From contig JAULBX010030264.1 of assembly GCA_032358255.1 (NCBI GenBank), positions 1 to 64,000 on the forward strand: DNA of 64,000 bases, given 5' to 3'. The DNA comes from Heterotrichella gracilis (lineage: Eukaryota > Sar > Xanthophyceae > Tribonematales > Xanthonemataceae). A program made the position numbers and the translations under genes. Under the pieces are notes generated by a model. The model saw only the letters and a program-made list of their open reading frames with translations. It had not been told where the DNA came from and searched no databases. Shown in pieces: positions 23,501-36,133 of this stretch; position 1 is the first letter of the stretch; every line of letters starts with the position of its first letter.

Positions 23501-26500
23501 GCCGGCTTGATGTTCTTCTGCAGCAGGTACAGCAGCGTGACGGTGTTGGACAGCCAGTAGGACAGGCAGTCGTTGTTGTCCTGCTGCTTCTCAAGCTGGC
23601 TGCCCATGGTGTTGATGATCTTGTCAAACAGCGTGGTGCGGTCGGCCTGGAAGGCCTTCCATTGCAAGCAGCTGCGGAACACCACCACGGCAGCCACGGG
23701 CCGGCCTCGGTGGAAGCCAAGGTTGTCTGCGGGAGCAGCCAGGGCAGTCAGTCGGATTGCCAGCTTGCCAATGGTGTGGGTGAGCTGTGCATCTGACCAC
23801 AGCCATGGTGGCATGCACATGACTGAACGACTGTGCGAATCTATCTACTGTGCGTAGCTTTCTACTGTAATACGCAATCAAATGGAATGCAACATTGCAT
23901 TGGGACATGTATCACCAGAACAGCCTAAATTTCCCCTTTACACCAACCAATCTCTTTTTTTATTACTTCAAAACAATTTCCTTTTCTTCTTTAACGAAAC
24001 AATTTCCACAAATAAAGCTGCTGGATGGAGCCGCACCCTTGATCGTGTTGAGCAGCTTCTCCTGGTCCTGCGAGCGCTGCTCCCGCAGGATCTGCTGCTG
24101 GCGCATCTGCAGCTCCTTCTGCTTGCGGTCAGCATCCGTCATGCCGTCCACAGGCGTGGAGGGCTCCCCGCCATTCTCCATCGGCCGCGGCCGGCCCGAG
24201 GGGATGTTGGGCGTGGGCGCGTGGCGCGGCGCGGTCATGGGCGTGGCGGGCGTGCCCGGCGTGGCTGCGTCGTAGGGCGTGCGCATGTGCATGGGCGTGA
24301 CCCCCGTGGGCGACAGCTGCTGGAGCGTGGGCTGCAGCTGGTGCTGCAGGTTGGTGGCCACCTTGCGCATGCTGGCCAGCATGCCTGCGCCAGTGGTAGG
24401 GTCACAGGGGGTCAAAAGCCACATGCCGCAAGCTCCTGGGTGCAGGGGCATTCAACACAACAGCGGATTGCAATCCGCAGCTCAAGTGCATACTCCCCCA
24501 TGCTTCAGCACAACCCTTTGCTACCTCGCCCTTAACCAGCGTGCCTCATCAAGAAGTACACACAGCACAGAACTCTGTTATCTGTATACAACCCCTTGAA
24601 CATATCTGAAGGATAGGCAGCGCGATTTCAATCCAATTCCCGTTTCCCTGCCGTACCTGTGTCGGGCCCGTTGGCCATGGCCATAGCCGCAGTTGCACCC
24701 GCAGCCGGCCCCACCCCTGCCGGCATGAGCCTGCCGCTCTCCAGGTCCTCCTCCATCTTTTTTATCTTCTCAGTGGCGAGCACCACCTCCTCGCGAGCCG
24801 CGTTGCGCTGGTTCACGGCGTTGTTCAGGCGGTTCATCAGGTCCTTCACCTGGATCTGGGCCTTGGTCTGCAGCAGAGGGGGCAGCGGGAGTCAGAAGAG
24901 GTAAGAGAGGGGAGGAGGAGGGGAGGGGAGGTCAGTGTGTATGGTACTAGTGCCATTACAATCAAGGGTTGTCAAGCCAAACAGCAGGCTGTGCCATGTA
25001 TGCCAGTGCAGAACCAGCTGCCATCCACCGCTATTACTTCAACAGTGCATGGCACACCCTCCCCCCTGCTCAGTCTCCTGGCACCAAGAAACACCCATGC
25101 TGCCACGCAGCCTTAACAACCACTGCCCCTTGTGACTTCACCGCCCAGTAGTTACACCCACACCCAGTAATTTCAACCGCACCCACCTTCCTGGGAGCCT
25201 AAACCCTATCACCCACCTCCATCTCGCTCTTTGCCCGCTCGCTGGCCGCCTGCTTGTCCTTTGCGCTCTTCACCTCCACCATCAGGGTGGCGCGCTCAAC
25301 TGCAGCCTTGTCCGACGACAGCTCAAGCGCCGCCTGCAGGAACAAGCAATGATGAAATGGTTGATGATCATAAATAGGTAAGGATACAAACGATGTGAAC
25401 TGGGCATACGCCGGTGCTCGCCCTTTGTATGTAATTCTTTTGTTTGATGAGTACTTATTGTGCATGTGGGAGGGTTTTGACCCGCATTAATAACACAGTA
25501 TGGCTAACCGTAAACAGATATTCATTTGATTGCAATAAATATCTGCAATGAAACAGGTATTTACTCATGCAATGTAATCCACTGTACCTGCAGGCTTTGG
25601 CCTGCACTATTGAGGATTTCTGGCAAACCCTAAAAGACAATTAATTGATTTTCATAATACCACTGTACCTGCAGGCGCTTGACCTCCGCCTGCGCCGCCT
25701 CGCGCGCCGCCCGCTCCTCCTCAAGCTGCGCTGTCACCTCTGAGGTGAGCCGCTCCAGGTCAGCTGCGTGGTCGGTGAGCAGCGCCTGCACCTTGAACTC
25801 AAGCAACTCCCGAGCAGACCGCTCCTCCTGCAGGCATGCAAAAACATGTCACGCACATGACACTGAGAACGGCTCCAAGTGAATCCACGCGTAGAGCCAC
25901 AACCATCACAGCCACCACCCTCAATTCTCCTCCAGAGTGCCACTGCTGTGCCACCCAAGCACTCGAGCGCTCTGCGCCCATGGCTCCAAGCGACATTATG
26001 CGGACAGGTTGGGTACCACCCGTGCGCACCTTGTACTGCTGCTTGAGGTCGTTGCGCTGGTTCTGCACCGTCTCCAGCACAGACTGCAGCTCCTTGCACT
26101 TGATGTCCAGGGCCTGCTTGTCCTGCAGCAGCTTGCCAGCCTCGCGCGCCTCGGTCCGCCGGGCGCGCAGCTCGCGCCGAGCCAGCTTGCTGCGCCACGC
26201 GCACTGCATGCGCACCACCGACCGCCGGTAGTGCACAAAGTGCGACCGCGCCTTTTGGCGCCGCCAGGCGGTCTGGATGACCAGCGCCGCCTTTTCCCGC
26301 CTGGATGCGCGCGCGGCAGGATGTGAGCGAGGGTGAGGGGCCTCATTTTGCTTGCAAGCCATGCAACAGCCATGCCTACATGTTGCCTCACTAATAAAGT
26401 AACTAATGGGTAAATAATAATTCATAGAAGAAGTGGTGACGACCCATGAATATGCAGGCCAAGCATCATTAATGGAAACAACAAAAATGCGCTTATTTAC

Positions 26501-29500
26501 CTACAGATTAATCACTTCAACAATGCATACTGCGCGGCCCAAACAGCCCTGCTTACCTCATCTCCTCTGCCAGCTGGCGCGCCTTGAAGCCGCGGTACGC
26601 CGACTGGATGCGCACTGCTGCCCGCTTGTTGTGCAGGTACACCTGGCGCACCCTGAACCCGCGGTACCTGCTCTGCACCCGGGTGGCGGCCCTGTTCTGG
26701 CGGATGATGCGCGCGCGCTTGCGGGCAAGCATGCCCCGGGCGCCAGCCTGGCACAAGCACGAGTATAAACTTAGCGCATGTCTTACAGCAACACCTTGCA
26801 ACTTGCCACCTGATCCACATGCGCAACGTATATAATCAGCATGCAAACAGTTACACGCAAGTCAGCAGTGCAGCCGGATTAGTAGCCCCCCTTGCACCAT
26901 TGGCGCCACCCAGCCCTGCCTGTGCAAGCCTTGAGCCATGTATGCAGAGTGACCCAAAGCTAGTGACACCAAGAGTCATTAACCCATGCCCGCTGTCCAT
27001 GCTGACATGGCGCACCTGAACAGGTTTTAGGGTTTTAGGGTTTCAAGGTACCTGGAGGGCAAGCACCGCGTCGCGCCGCTGGTGGTACCGCTTGCGTGTG
27101 AGGTAGCCCTTGACGTAGCGCTGGATGGTGACGGCGGACTTCTGCAGCGTCTCCGTGCGCTGCTTGTCGAGCTGCGCCATCTGGCCCGCCCGCAAGAAGA
27201 TCTGCACACCAAGGGGTGGTTCAGTCACCATGACAGTTACATGCATGCCGCAGGTAAAATGCATCCACCAATAAAGGCCACCCGCCACACACTCTTGTCC
27301 TTCACATGCATCGTGCGTACCTTGGTCTTGCCCAGCTGGTACCCCTCCAGTCCCGACTTCTTCACCACCCCCGTGCTCAGCGCCCTGTCGTCATACTCAG
27401 CGATACTCAGCATCTCAGGCACCAGGTTCCAGAAGTGGTCGATGAAGTCCTCGTAGGGGATCTTGGTAGGGTAGCCAGCGCAGCTGATCCGAACTGCCTC
27501 CAGCACACCTCCGCACCTAGGGATTCAAAATAACCGCATTAAAAAGCAAATAAAAGAGATTCTGTGTCTTGAAATCAAAATGCTCGCATGGATTCAGTCC
27601 TTTTTTTGTGCATTCTTGTGTCAATTCAATTTCCTAGGAGTCAACCATGCCATCGCGTATCTTTGATGTATTCACGAATAGCATACTATCCACATCAGAA
27701 TCCCTGTCCGCACCTCAGCTGCTGCAGCGCATTCTGGTTCTCAAACAGCATGGGCTTGTTGAGGCCGTTGGGCTTGATGCAGCGGATGTAGTGCGGCTCC
27801 ATCCTGTGCAGCGTCTCCATGAGGTCCGCCAGCTGGCGCTTGAACAGGCTGCACACGGACTGGAACCGGTAGCCAGACCCAGCGGCCTTGCCCTGCAGAA
27901 GGCAGTAGGCTGTTATACTACCTGTCGTGAGGCTGTTGCAGGCTGTTGTGCTAGCTGCTGGGGAAGCTCGCATGCATAAAAGTAGCAAGGGCAAGGTTGC
28001 TGCTTAGGCCCAGTAAACACCAGGCCTAGTATAATGCATGCATATGGATTCGCGGCATATCAGGGCCGCATGCACTGCTTCTATAATTGCCCTGCCTGCG
28101 CGGTTGTGGAACCACTGCATTGCGCAGCAAGCATGGCTTTCATAAACCATTTGTGACTCGTGAGACTCCACCAGTGCAGCGACGTCGCCTCGCGCCAGTT
28201 TTTCAGCTGAAACCCTCAACCCTAAACCTTGATGAGGCGCACCTTGGCCCCGGGCGTCAGGTTGTCGGCAGTAGGCGCGTCCCCCGGGAACAGCTGCATG
28301 GTGAATTCAAAGCTGGATGCAGTGAGCAGCTCCTGGTGCTCCGCCACCACAAAGTCGCGGTTCTTGTGCAGGAAGTTGTCGGTCTTGTAGGTCACCGGGC
28401 CCGCATAGTGCTGGATGGTGAAGTCGGTTTGCGACAGCTTGGGCTTGGTGAAGCGGCTGGACTTGGCCACCGTGGGCGCCTGGTACAGCCGCGTGGCGAA
28501 GTCTGCGTTGGTGGCCTGCAGGGAGCCACACATGCGCATGCCGGTGAGGATGAGCCATGGGCCGGTGAGGTGGTGGAGTGCATATTACAGTTGCGCCATG
28601 GGTGCCCCAAGTTGGATGCGTACGTGATAGTGGGTGGGTACCTGCACATTACCCAATTGCATGTGAGCCCCAATGATATCCATCCACCACCAGTGGCCAC
28701 ACGCCATGCACCCCAGTCCACAAATCGCTGCCAGGGCCAAGCGCCAGCTTGATAAGGGTAATACTATTGCATATGATGGAAAATGCAGATGATACTTGCC
28801 TCTCGCATGCGGCAGGTTCCCTTATGCACACTTTCACACACTAACCGTGCACGCCCAGCTATTTCACCCATTTACACTTTCCTTAATTACATTTCCACCG
28901 TGCATTATAATTTTTTCAATTTTCTTGTAACCAGCAGCATGAAACCAGCCAGCCCATTGCCTACCCTCGGGAACTTGCACGTCTCGTCCAGCATGTCCAT
29001 GATCCCCAGCTTCTGCTCCACCAGGTCCAGCACATCCTGGTTGTCCACAAACTCGATGTAGCTCCAGTTGATCTCCTCGCGCTCATACTCCGACTGCTCC
29101 ATCTTGAACACGTGCTGGTTGAAGTGCTGCTGCAGCTTCTCGTTGGCAAAGTTGATGCAGAACTGCTCCAGGTCATTCTCCTTGAAGCACTCAAAGCCTG
29201 TGGCACGCGGCAAGATCAGAGGTGCCACAAACCCCATGCAGGCAAGTATAATTGGTAGTTGCATCCCTCCACGGCCTCGCATGCAGCTGTTACAAACCTC
29301 ATGCAGGCAAATGGATTTGCACACGTGCAGCAAGATCAGAGGTGCCCTCAACCCCATGCAGGCAATGGAGATGTGCACGATTTGCCTGATGATGGGGAGG
29401 CAGCTGGTTGTGACCGGCAACCTTGCCCCATGGGAATGCCTCGAAATAAAACATGGTAAAGTAAGAAATGCACACTGCCACACCAGCCATTCTGGTTGGA

Positions 29501-32197
29501 TGAAGATGCGCTGTGTGAGCCGTTCTGTTCTCCTTTCACGTTTTACTTGAATTTATTCTATTTTTTTGTCATACCTGCTATGTCCAGCACGCCAATCAGG
29601 CTGGTTGCCGTGGCATCCTGGCCGATGGAGATGTTGATCTTCTCCACCAGCCAGTCAAACAGCTTGGAGTAGATGGTCTTCGCCAGGGCATCCCTGTTGT
29701 CCGCCGCTGCTTTCACATCAATGGGGCTCACGATGGGACCTGGGAGCAATACCAAAGCCTTCAAGACTATGCATGCATTCAACAAAAACATTCCTTTTTA
29801 CAACTAAAGCCCACGATTGATGCGCCCTGCTGATTGAGGAGCCCTGTACGCAGCAGGAAATTCATAAGATTATTCATTTGCGGCAACCCCAGCGGCAGGG
29901 GTTTGCTAGGGTTTTGTGCTGAGCACACCCTGAGCATCACCTGCTGCATTCCCACGGTGTTTCCTGCCCCTCACCACCCAATGCCCATGCAGCCTATCAA
30001 CACCACATTTGCCAGTCGCAGGGGTCCTACCATCATGGGTGTGCCGCGTCCTGGTGGTCAGCGACTTGAGCAGACCCGCAGCGGCCACCCCCAGCAGGTC
30101 CGCAGCGTGCTGCAGGTGCGCGTTGCCAGACTCCACAGCGGAAGACTCCGGCTCATCCCCCTCTGTGAACTGGATGTTGCCCAGGTGCAGCACAGCGGCC
30201 ACTGTGCGGCACACCGCCTCCTGCTCCACCTCTGGGATCCCCACCAGGGTCATCGCCCTCCGCGTCCTCTGCACGCAGCCCAAAGCAGGGTTACTGAGTA
30301 CTCCCTGTTACTTCCTTTCACTCCCCGCCAATAGCATGACTAGCATACAGCGCTGTGCGCGCAACGACATGCCTGTCCTGGCAAAGCTGTATTATTTCTG
30401 ACCCACGCGCTCGTGAAAGTCCCTTACGTGCTGACTCCCATTGGGAATGAAATGCAATGTTTATATAATCACATCCACAATGCAGAGCACCTCTGCTAGC
30501 CAGTTGCGCTGTCCTGGTCCTGTATGCCTGCATTGTGCAATGCAGCCATCCACAAAATAGGGCAACTGCAGACTGCCAAGGAAGTGTTCACTCCCTGTAC
30601 TCCTCGGCGTCACCAACGCCGAGCCATACTATGCACCGTGCGATGCAAGCAACCTCTTGCTATGGAGAGGATATGCGGTGGCCAGTGGCGCCGTCCACAG
30701 TGCTGAACATGCGCAGTGCTGTGTCATGCCCTATGCGGATGCGCTCCCTCTGTACGGTGGCAGCACCCACAATGAAGGGCACGCCGCTTGGGGTTGTGAT
30801 GTTACCTTGTACTCCTCTGCGTTGTTGACGCCAGGCAGCTCAAAGCACTTGCTTTGGTTGAGGAAGCGGAAGGTGTTGGAGGGCGCCAGCTTCCACTCCT
30901 GGCGCTCCACCTCAGGCGCCCCCTCGCACAGCTGGTAGAAGATGTGGTAGTTCCTCTCCGGGTCGGTGATCTGGGTCACGCGGGACCGCTCCAGCAGGTA
31001 GGTCCTGACCGCAGCCCCGGAGATGCGCCCCTGCTTGTTGAACTGGATCTCCACAAACTTGCCAAAGCGCGAGGAGTTGTTGTTGCGCACCGTTTTGGCG
31101 TTGCCAAAGGCCTCCAGCAGGGGGTTGGACTCCAGTACCTGTGCCCCACAACACACCCATTCAGATGGGCATCCACATACCTGATACTGCATGGTGTGCG
31201 GCCATTGTCGGTGGATGCACCCCACCCGGGCCACGCATGTTACTGCAACAGTCTACCTGATACTGGCAAGAATATCTGCTATTGCCAACCCTGGCCAGAT
31301 AAGATGCGCCAGCATACAAGTATGCAAGATTGTAGTAGTCACCTGCTGCTCAATGCTGCGCCCGCCTGAAGCAGTGTCCACCCCCTCCCCGGTGTACCCT
31401 CCCATCCACGCCAGGTACTGCATGAGCAGCTTGGCTGTTTCTGTCTTGCCAGCACCGCTCTCACCGCTCACCTACATACCACAGACGCGAACCATTATGG
31501 CTGACTGATCTGAGCACCATTGAGTTGCGCCAAGCACAGAAGATTACCCTCTCACACACCAGGATGGACTGTGACTTTTTCTCCTTGACCATCTGGCGGT
31601 AGGCAGCGTCCGCAATGGCGTACACGTGAGGTGACAGCTCTCCCAGGTTGACACCCTTGTACTGTTCCATCATATGGGCCCCATAGAGGTGTGGGAGGGG
31701 CGCAAAGGGGTTGACTGCTATCAAGATGGAGCCCGTGTAGGTGTAGATGTCATCCAGCTGATACCGTGTTTTCAAATTGTACAGCACCCCTGGCTCGTTG
31801 AGGTAGTTCAGTGTGGTCATATCCTGAGGCAAGGCACCAGTTCGCTGCATTCAGTACCGAGCTCCCAGGGTGACGAGGCGTGAAACGCTCGGATGCACAA
31901 CACACGACCAAGCAGGTGCAACATTGGCTGCTTCCTAGTGACAATTTGACGGCGTTCCAGAGGTGGATGCACCCTGAACATGCACAGTTTTTGAAATGTG
32001 CACACCTCCACTGCTCGGGTGGATGGGTTCTGCAGGGGGCACTCCTCGGGCTTGTACGTCTTCTCCTGCCCACTGTCCTCCATCTTGACCACCAGCTGGC
32101 CCTGGGCGACCTTTGTGACGATTGCCTTGAGCCATCCCTCGTTGGGATCGGCCACCCAGACGCGCGACCCAACCGCGTGCACCACACTGGTGCCCAT
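20503..32197 (-). CDS. class XI myosin heavy chain
   Basis: Actin motor that drives organelle transport. Twenty-four exons with consistent phases: 32197-32006, 31823-31560, 31471-31343, 31138-30806, 30268-30031, 29739-29575, 29197-28965, 28515-28228, 27892-27714, 27516-27321, 27201-27052, 26747-26557, 26300-26030, 25827-25669, 25333-25217, 24867-24657, 24384-24037, 23726-23444, 23118-22995, 22632-22443, 22109-21808, 21436-21284, 21054-20929, 20598-20503; 4938 nt, 1645 residues plus TAA. SH3-like N-terminus ([18 protein letters not shown]); P-loop GESGAGKTE near residue 155; switch [11 protein letters not shown]; switch II DIAGFE (usually DIYGFE); [11 protein letters not shown]. Six IQ motifs follow at about 745-880 (for example [15 protein letters not shown]), then a coiled coil, a Pro/Thr-rich linker (about 1110-1180) and a DIL cargo domain to about 1610 ([16 protein letters not shown]-like [29 protein letters not shown]). 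Six IQs plus DIL is the class V/XI plan; the [13 protein letters not shown] end is typical of class XI. Confidence 0.97.
20615..20633. repeat. telomere-like tract at the last myosin acceptor
   Basis: gggttagggtttagggttt on the plus strand, 16 bp from the exon 24 acceptor; in the myosin sense strand it is C-rich and includes CTAAC, which also fits a branch-point consensus. Confidence 0.9.
20633..20674 (-). repeat. intronic copy of the start of myosin exon 24
   Basis: Resembles 20559-20611. In sense the copy reads CTCGCAG then GACATGTACCGGGAGG; the real edge is CTTGCAG then GACCTGTACGGGGAGG. The AG acceptor is kept. The two acceptors are 64 bp apart with the telomere-like tract between them. 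Confidence 0.8.
21500..21538 (-). repeat. intronic copy of the start of myosin exon 22, open in frame
   Basis: Resembles 21410-21447. In sense: GTGTAG then GCCGTAACCTTCCTGGTC; real: GCGCAG then GCTGTCACATTCCTGGTC, encoding AVTFLV in both. The copied acceptor is 90 bp upstream of the real one, and the 90 bp contain no stop in the myosin frame. Telomere-like tracts lie on both sides (21449-21498 and 21539-21552). Confidence 0.8.
22126..22157. repeat. telomere-like tract at the myosin exon 21 acceptor
   Basis: agggtttagggttta followed by degenerate units (ttaggatttagg). Lies between exon 21 and its intronic copy. Confidence 0.85.
22160..22193 (-). repeat. intronic copy of the start of myosin exon 21
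   Basis: Resembles 22088-22120 (shared agcgtgtgctg-tgcga on the plus strand). The copied acceptor (CTGGCAG) is 69 bp upstream of the real one; the intervening frame meets a stop. Confidence 0.8.
22712..22831 (-). repeat. two intronic copies of the start of myosin exon 20
   Basis: The exon 20 edge (22619-22637, acttggcctcaacctggc) recurs at 22712-22732 and 22810-22831 as acttggcctc-c-cctggcg, spaced about 95 bp. Both copies keep the CCAG acceptor in sense. Unlike most other cases there is no telomere-like tract between them. Confidence 0.8.
25578..25605 (-). repeat. intronic copy of the end of myosin exon 14 with its donor
   Basis: ccactgtacctgcaggc is shared with 25659-25675, the exon 14 donor. 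In sense both read CCTGCAG then GTACAGTGG. A short telomere-like stretch (aaaccctaaaa, about 25626-25636) lies between the two donors. Confidence 0.75.
27023..27043. repeat. telomere-like tract near the myosin exon 11 donor
   Basis: ggttttagggttttagggtt, nine bases from the exon 11 splice donor at 27051; C-rich in the myosin sense. Confidence 0.85.
28675..28720 (-). repeat. interspersed repeat, copy 1
   Basis: Minus-strand core GCATGGCGTGTGGCCACTGG then TGGTGGATGG. One of five clear copies of the same short dispersed repeat; lies in myosin intron 7. Confidence 0.7.
31188..31242 (+). repeat. interspersed repeat, copy 2
   Basis: Plus-strand core gcatggtgtgcggccattgt then cggtggatgca and cacgcatgttac; lies in myosin intron 3 in antisense to the gene. 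Confidence 0.7.
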
Positions 32198-33482
32198 AGT
32201 AGTCAGGCTGTTGACTGCTGGCTGTCCGCTGCTGCCACAACTACTCAACCATGCTCAACAGCTAGATCAATGTGCACGCTTATTGCTGAGGAGGCAACAA
32301 CTGTGCCTCCTCGAGCGGTGGTGTCAGGCACCTTAGTTTATTCAATCTTGCTGCACAAGTTCCCACACAGGGGCTGCGGTGGCCCAGCCAGCAATGATCC
32401 AGCCGTGCAACTTGCGAGTTTTGGCGTGCTGGTGCATACACGATTGAAAGCCGTTGCATACGAGAGGTTTCTGCTTTGCTTAGGCTATCCAAGTGCACCT
32501 GAAGGTATCGTTTGTGAGCTGCGTCCGAGGGTCTGACTGGCAGAAAGGTTTTTTGAACAAGGGGTAAAAGTGTGGTAAAAGTGAAACTTATAAGACAAGT
32601 TGATAAACCCTACTAAGGGTTTGCAAATGGCTCATCCGATGGCTGATCATCAGTGTTTCAACATCACATTGGATGTTTTGCTGCGTTTATACTGCCAACT
32701 TTGCTGCGTTGTATGGTTCTTGCACTGACTGGGAGCGAGAGGTGATAGCATAGACTGTGGCAAAGCTGCCTAGAGAAAAGAAGTCCAGGTGAGGATGCAC
32801 AAAGACCAGCAGCCCTGGTAGCCCTCTCTCCAGCTCCAACGGTTGGCAACCCTCGGTTTCGAAAATAATGCATTAGGTTTGGGTTGTTTCTTGGCAGTGT
32901 AGTAGCTTGGATTCGTGAGCGTAACAACGTAGGTACGGGCACCTGTTTCTACAGGGAGGCTTGCATGCATGCATATCGGAGTAACTTGCAAAGTGCCCAA
33001 CTTGCAAAGTGCGAACCTTTCACACCGAGCTCTCGTTGTTCCCACTTTAAATACCCATTGGAGTTTGGCGTGGTTGCCGCTGACTATCTCTTGCACGGCG
33101 CCAACTGGGCCCTTTTGGTTCATCATTCAGTTCAATTTGGGGTTTCAAACACCTGGTGTAACTTATTCTCACAGCCCAACAGATAAAATGTATAACAACC
33201 TGCAACCCATAATATTTTGTATCATTATCATGCGCTGAAGGTCCCTCCTTGGCGCTGCTGTGACGAACTTGTAATTTCTGCCAGCGCAGGTGACCTGTCT
33301 CCAAACCTAACTCTGGTTCCAAACGTGGCTGGTGCTCCTGATTCCTGGTGAAACAACACAACCCTGCACCGAGACACTGTGCCCTACTTACTCTCTCGTC
33401 GGAGACCACTCCCTGTATCTCAGTATACTTACTGTGTTGAATTTCACCGGTGGCAGCAACGCCATCTTGTTCTATTCATGCA
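32198..33482. other. intergenic region upstream of myosin
   Basis: Contains the myosin promoter side and the 5' flank of the decayed copy at 33483. No recognisable gene. The stretch ggcagcaacgccatctt at about 33450 is shared with the flank of the full-length MYND gene near 43800, so the duplication starts upstream of the first exon. Confidence 0.5.
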
Positions 33483-35419
33483 ATGTTGGTACCAGCACCT
33501 ACCGACTGGTCCCAGCACTCCATCAGTGCCCTCAAGGCCTTTCTGCGAAATTCCGGTGCTGATGCAAGCGGGTGCCTGGAGAAGGGGGACCTGGTGGCAC
33601 TGTGCACCAGGGTGCAGCAGGAGCAATTCAGCAAGGCAAGCGCTGATACAAGACCATTTGTAATGCGCATGGATAGCTATAGGAGCCAATTCTGTAGTGA
33701 AAGCTGTGTACAGGGCAGAGTTTGTGCCTGCTATCAGACTTCACGCAACGTATTCAGCTGTGTCAGTTGCCATGACCTCTGTGGAACGCCCATGTGGCAG
33801 CCGATGTGGTCCATCCAAACTGTGTTCATTAGGAACGTTCCATGTTCCAGTTACTGCATGATCTGTGGCAACAATCATAGGCTAGGGGTTCATGAGCACC
33901 TATCCATACCAACATTTCCTTTGCACTACAGTTTGCTGCCACCAGCAGCAACACCAGCGCCAGCAACACCTCGAAAGCAAGCAATGGCAATGGAGCCAGG
34001 GGGAGTAACATGGCCACCAATAGCAGCGCCGCCGGGGCATCACCCACCCGCCGCTTCACGGCGGTGGTGCCTGCACCCCCCCCTGGATTGGCTCTCATAC
34101 TGACACGTGTCAAGTTCCCCCAAACTTGGGCGCAGCCCTAGCGCATATGGAGGAGGTTATTGGCGCTGCCATCAAATTACCAAAGGTGCGGGCTGCTGTT
34201 ATGAGAAGGCAGGGTGATCTCTATCCCTTGTGATTCTACAAAGATTTTACGTCCCTGGCCCCATGCGAAGCCAGGGGAAGGCCTAGTGGGCTGCTCATGT
34301 GCATAACAATTAAATTCAAGGAAGTTGATAGACTCTGAGCAAGCGAAAGGCCACCAAATCCTGTGTGTGCGCAGGCAGTCATGAGGTGCGGTGCGTACTG
34401 AACATCCTACAGTGGCTGGACCAACTTTCCAAGCTACTTGACGACGACGTGTATTCAGAGCTGCAAGGCAGCTCTGCCATCATCGATTTCCTGCTCAAGC
34501 GAGAAGAGGAGCCAACTTCAAACCAGCAGGTATGATTGCATGCCATAACACATTCACCCATTGCGCTGAGACACCCGCACAGGTGTCAGACCCACAGACT
34601 GGAGACGCTCTTAAATTGAATTGCTGTGAGGATGAATACAAAGACTGTTGAACTCTTAATCATATCCCAATGGCCGTGGCCCATACCTGTCATGTGTACA
34701 CAAGCTGAGCGGTTCAGGTGATTCAAGGTCAAAGTTCCGCCTTTGTGCTGTCATTGATGATGTCTCCAAATTGAAGCCATTGTGTTATTATGTGAAGCTG
34801 CTGTGTTATACTTTGCTGCGCAGGGTGCGGCCATGTGCGGCATTGCATTGGATGCAATGGAGAGGTTCACCAGGTTCAACATAGCCAGGGGGGCCTTCTA
34901 CGCTGCCATCCCTATCGCCACCAAGCTGTATTGCCAAGGTACCACACCCATGTTCACACCCATGGTCACACCCATGTGATCAGAAATATCTGATTAGTCC
35001 CATGTCCTACACCCCTGATCACACCCATGATATCGACCTGATCACACACTAGATACCCCAAGTCACACCAAGGTCCACCTATGATGATGCTGCAAGTCAT
35101 GGTTGTTAGGTAAAAACTCTTTTGATTACCAAGTTTTGGGATTGGACCGTTTCCAATGCTGTTCACTATAATCTATGTGTACCATTCTTTGGCTCAGTAG
35201 AACGAGGAAAAACACGCAGGGATTGAGTTCAGTCAAATCCAATCTGAGTTCGTTATTGCTCCTGCAGATTTGAACAGTGGCTACACGTCGCCAGAACCCC
35301 TTCTGGCAGTGTTGCAGACTGACATACGCCAGCAGGTCGTCACACTGCTGAAAAAGCTGCTGGATTCCAACACCAACAGGGACCTGGCCATCTGCAGTGT
35401 GCCTGGGTTTCTGGATAAG
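33483..35419 (+). pseudogene. partial, decayed copy of the MYND-finger gene at 37265-43773
   Basis: Five exon-like blocks match exons 1-5 of the minus-strand gene in order: 33483-33635 (DWSQHSISALKAFLRNSGAD), 33932-34185 (VVPAPPPGLA), 34375-34529 (ELQGSSAIIDFLLKR), 34824-34938 (FYAAIPIATKLYCQ) and 35268-35419 (TLLKKLLDSNTNRDLAI). Donors and acceptors are mostly kept; the first donor is GC (GCAAGC). Relative to the full gene, block 2 is shifted by two bases after KFP and block 3 by one base, so no single frame runs through. Exons 6-12, including the MYND finger, are absent. I read it as a truncated inverted duplicate that is no longer translated; a diverged gene with altered splicing is the alternative. 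Confidence 0.65.
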
Positions 35420-35665
35420 GTGCGACGTTGAGAAGGTTGTTAGATAAGGCTTCTGAATAATGCAAAAAGGTGGCTGGTGATGAATGTCCGTCATCCATTG
35501 CAATAGTGCAAACATTGTCATTTGCAGCTCTGCATACCCCGCAGCTAGGCCTTGGGTAACCCGTTGCATTGCATCATGATGTTGCTTCAGGCTGAGCATT
35601 GGTTTAAATTCTTGTGTATTGCGTGTAGACAAAATTATTTCATTAGCTGAGGCTCGCTTCCACAG

Positions 35666-36121
35666 GTGTTGGTAGATTGTCTTGGCTGTCAAGTTGTTGA
35701 CATGGGAGTGCAAATCGTCAACTTCACGCAACTTCCCATGGGCATCACTCCCGCTAATACTTTGATCTCTCTAACTGAGCTGGGTTTGCCCATCTCTGCA
35801 GCCACTTCCCTCATCCGCCGCATGCAGCTTGGAGCTGCCAATTGCTCGCTCGCCGCCTATCGTACCCGCCGCTACCTCATGGCCACTGGTGCCGTCTGCC
35901 CCCCTCCACCCCAGCCTCGCCACCCTACCAGCAGTCACGATGCCCGCCCTAGTGTCCCCCAGCCTCTGCAATCCCCTGGTCCGTCCGCTCAGCCTGCCCA
36001 ACCCCCACCGCCACCCCTCGCCACGTCAGCCCAGCCTAATACTTCACACCGCACCCGTCCCCTTTTTACCACCGCCAGCTCGTACTTTGCTCCACGTGAC
36101 TCTTACACTGATAGACATTAA
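35666..36121 (+). other. unassigned open frame after the decayed copy
   Basis: Starts after an acceptor-like ccacag and stays open for about 150 codons, ending in a Pro/Ser/Thr-rich tail. It resembles neither the MYND gene nor any family I know, and has no ATG early on. It may be a real exon, part of the adjacent mobile-element fragment, or chance. Confidence 0.3.
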
Positions 36122-36133
36122 TCGGGGCTATGC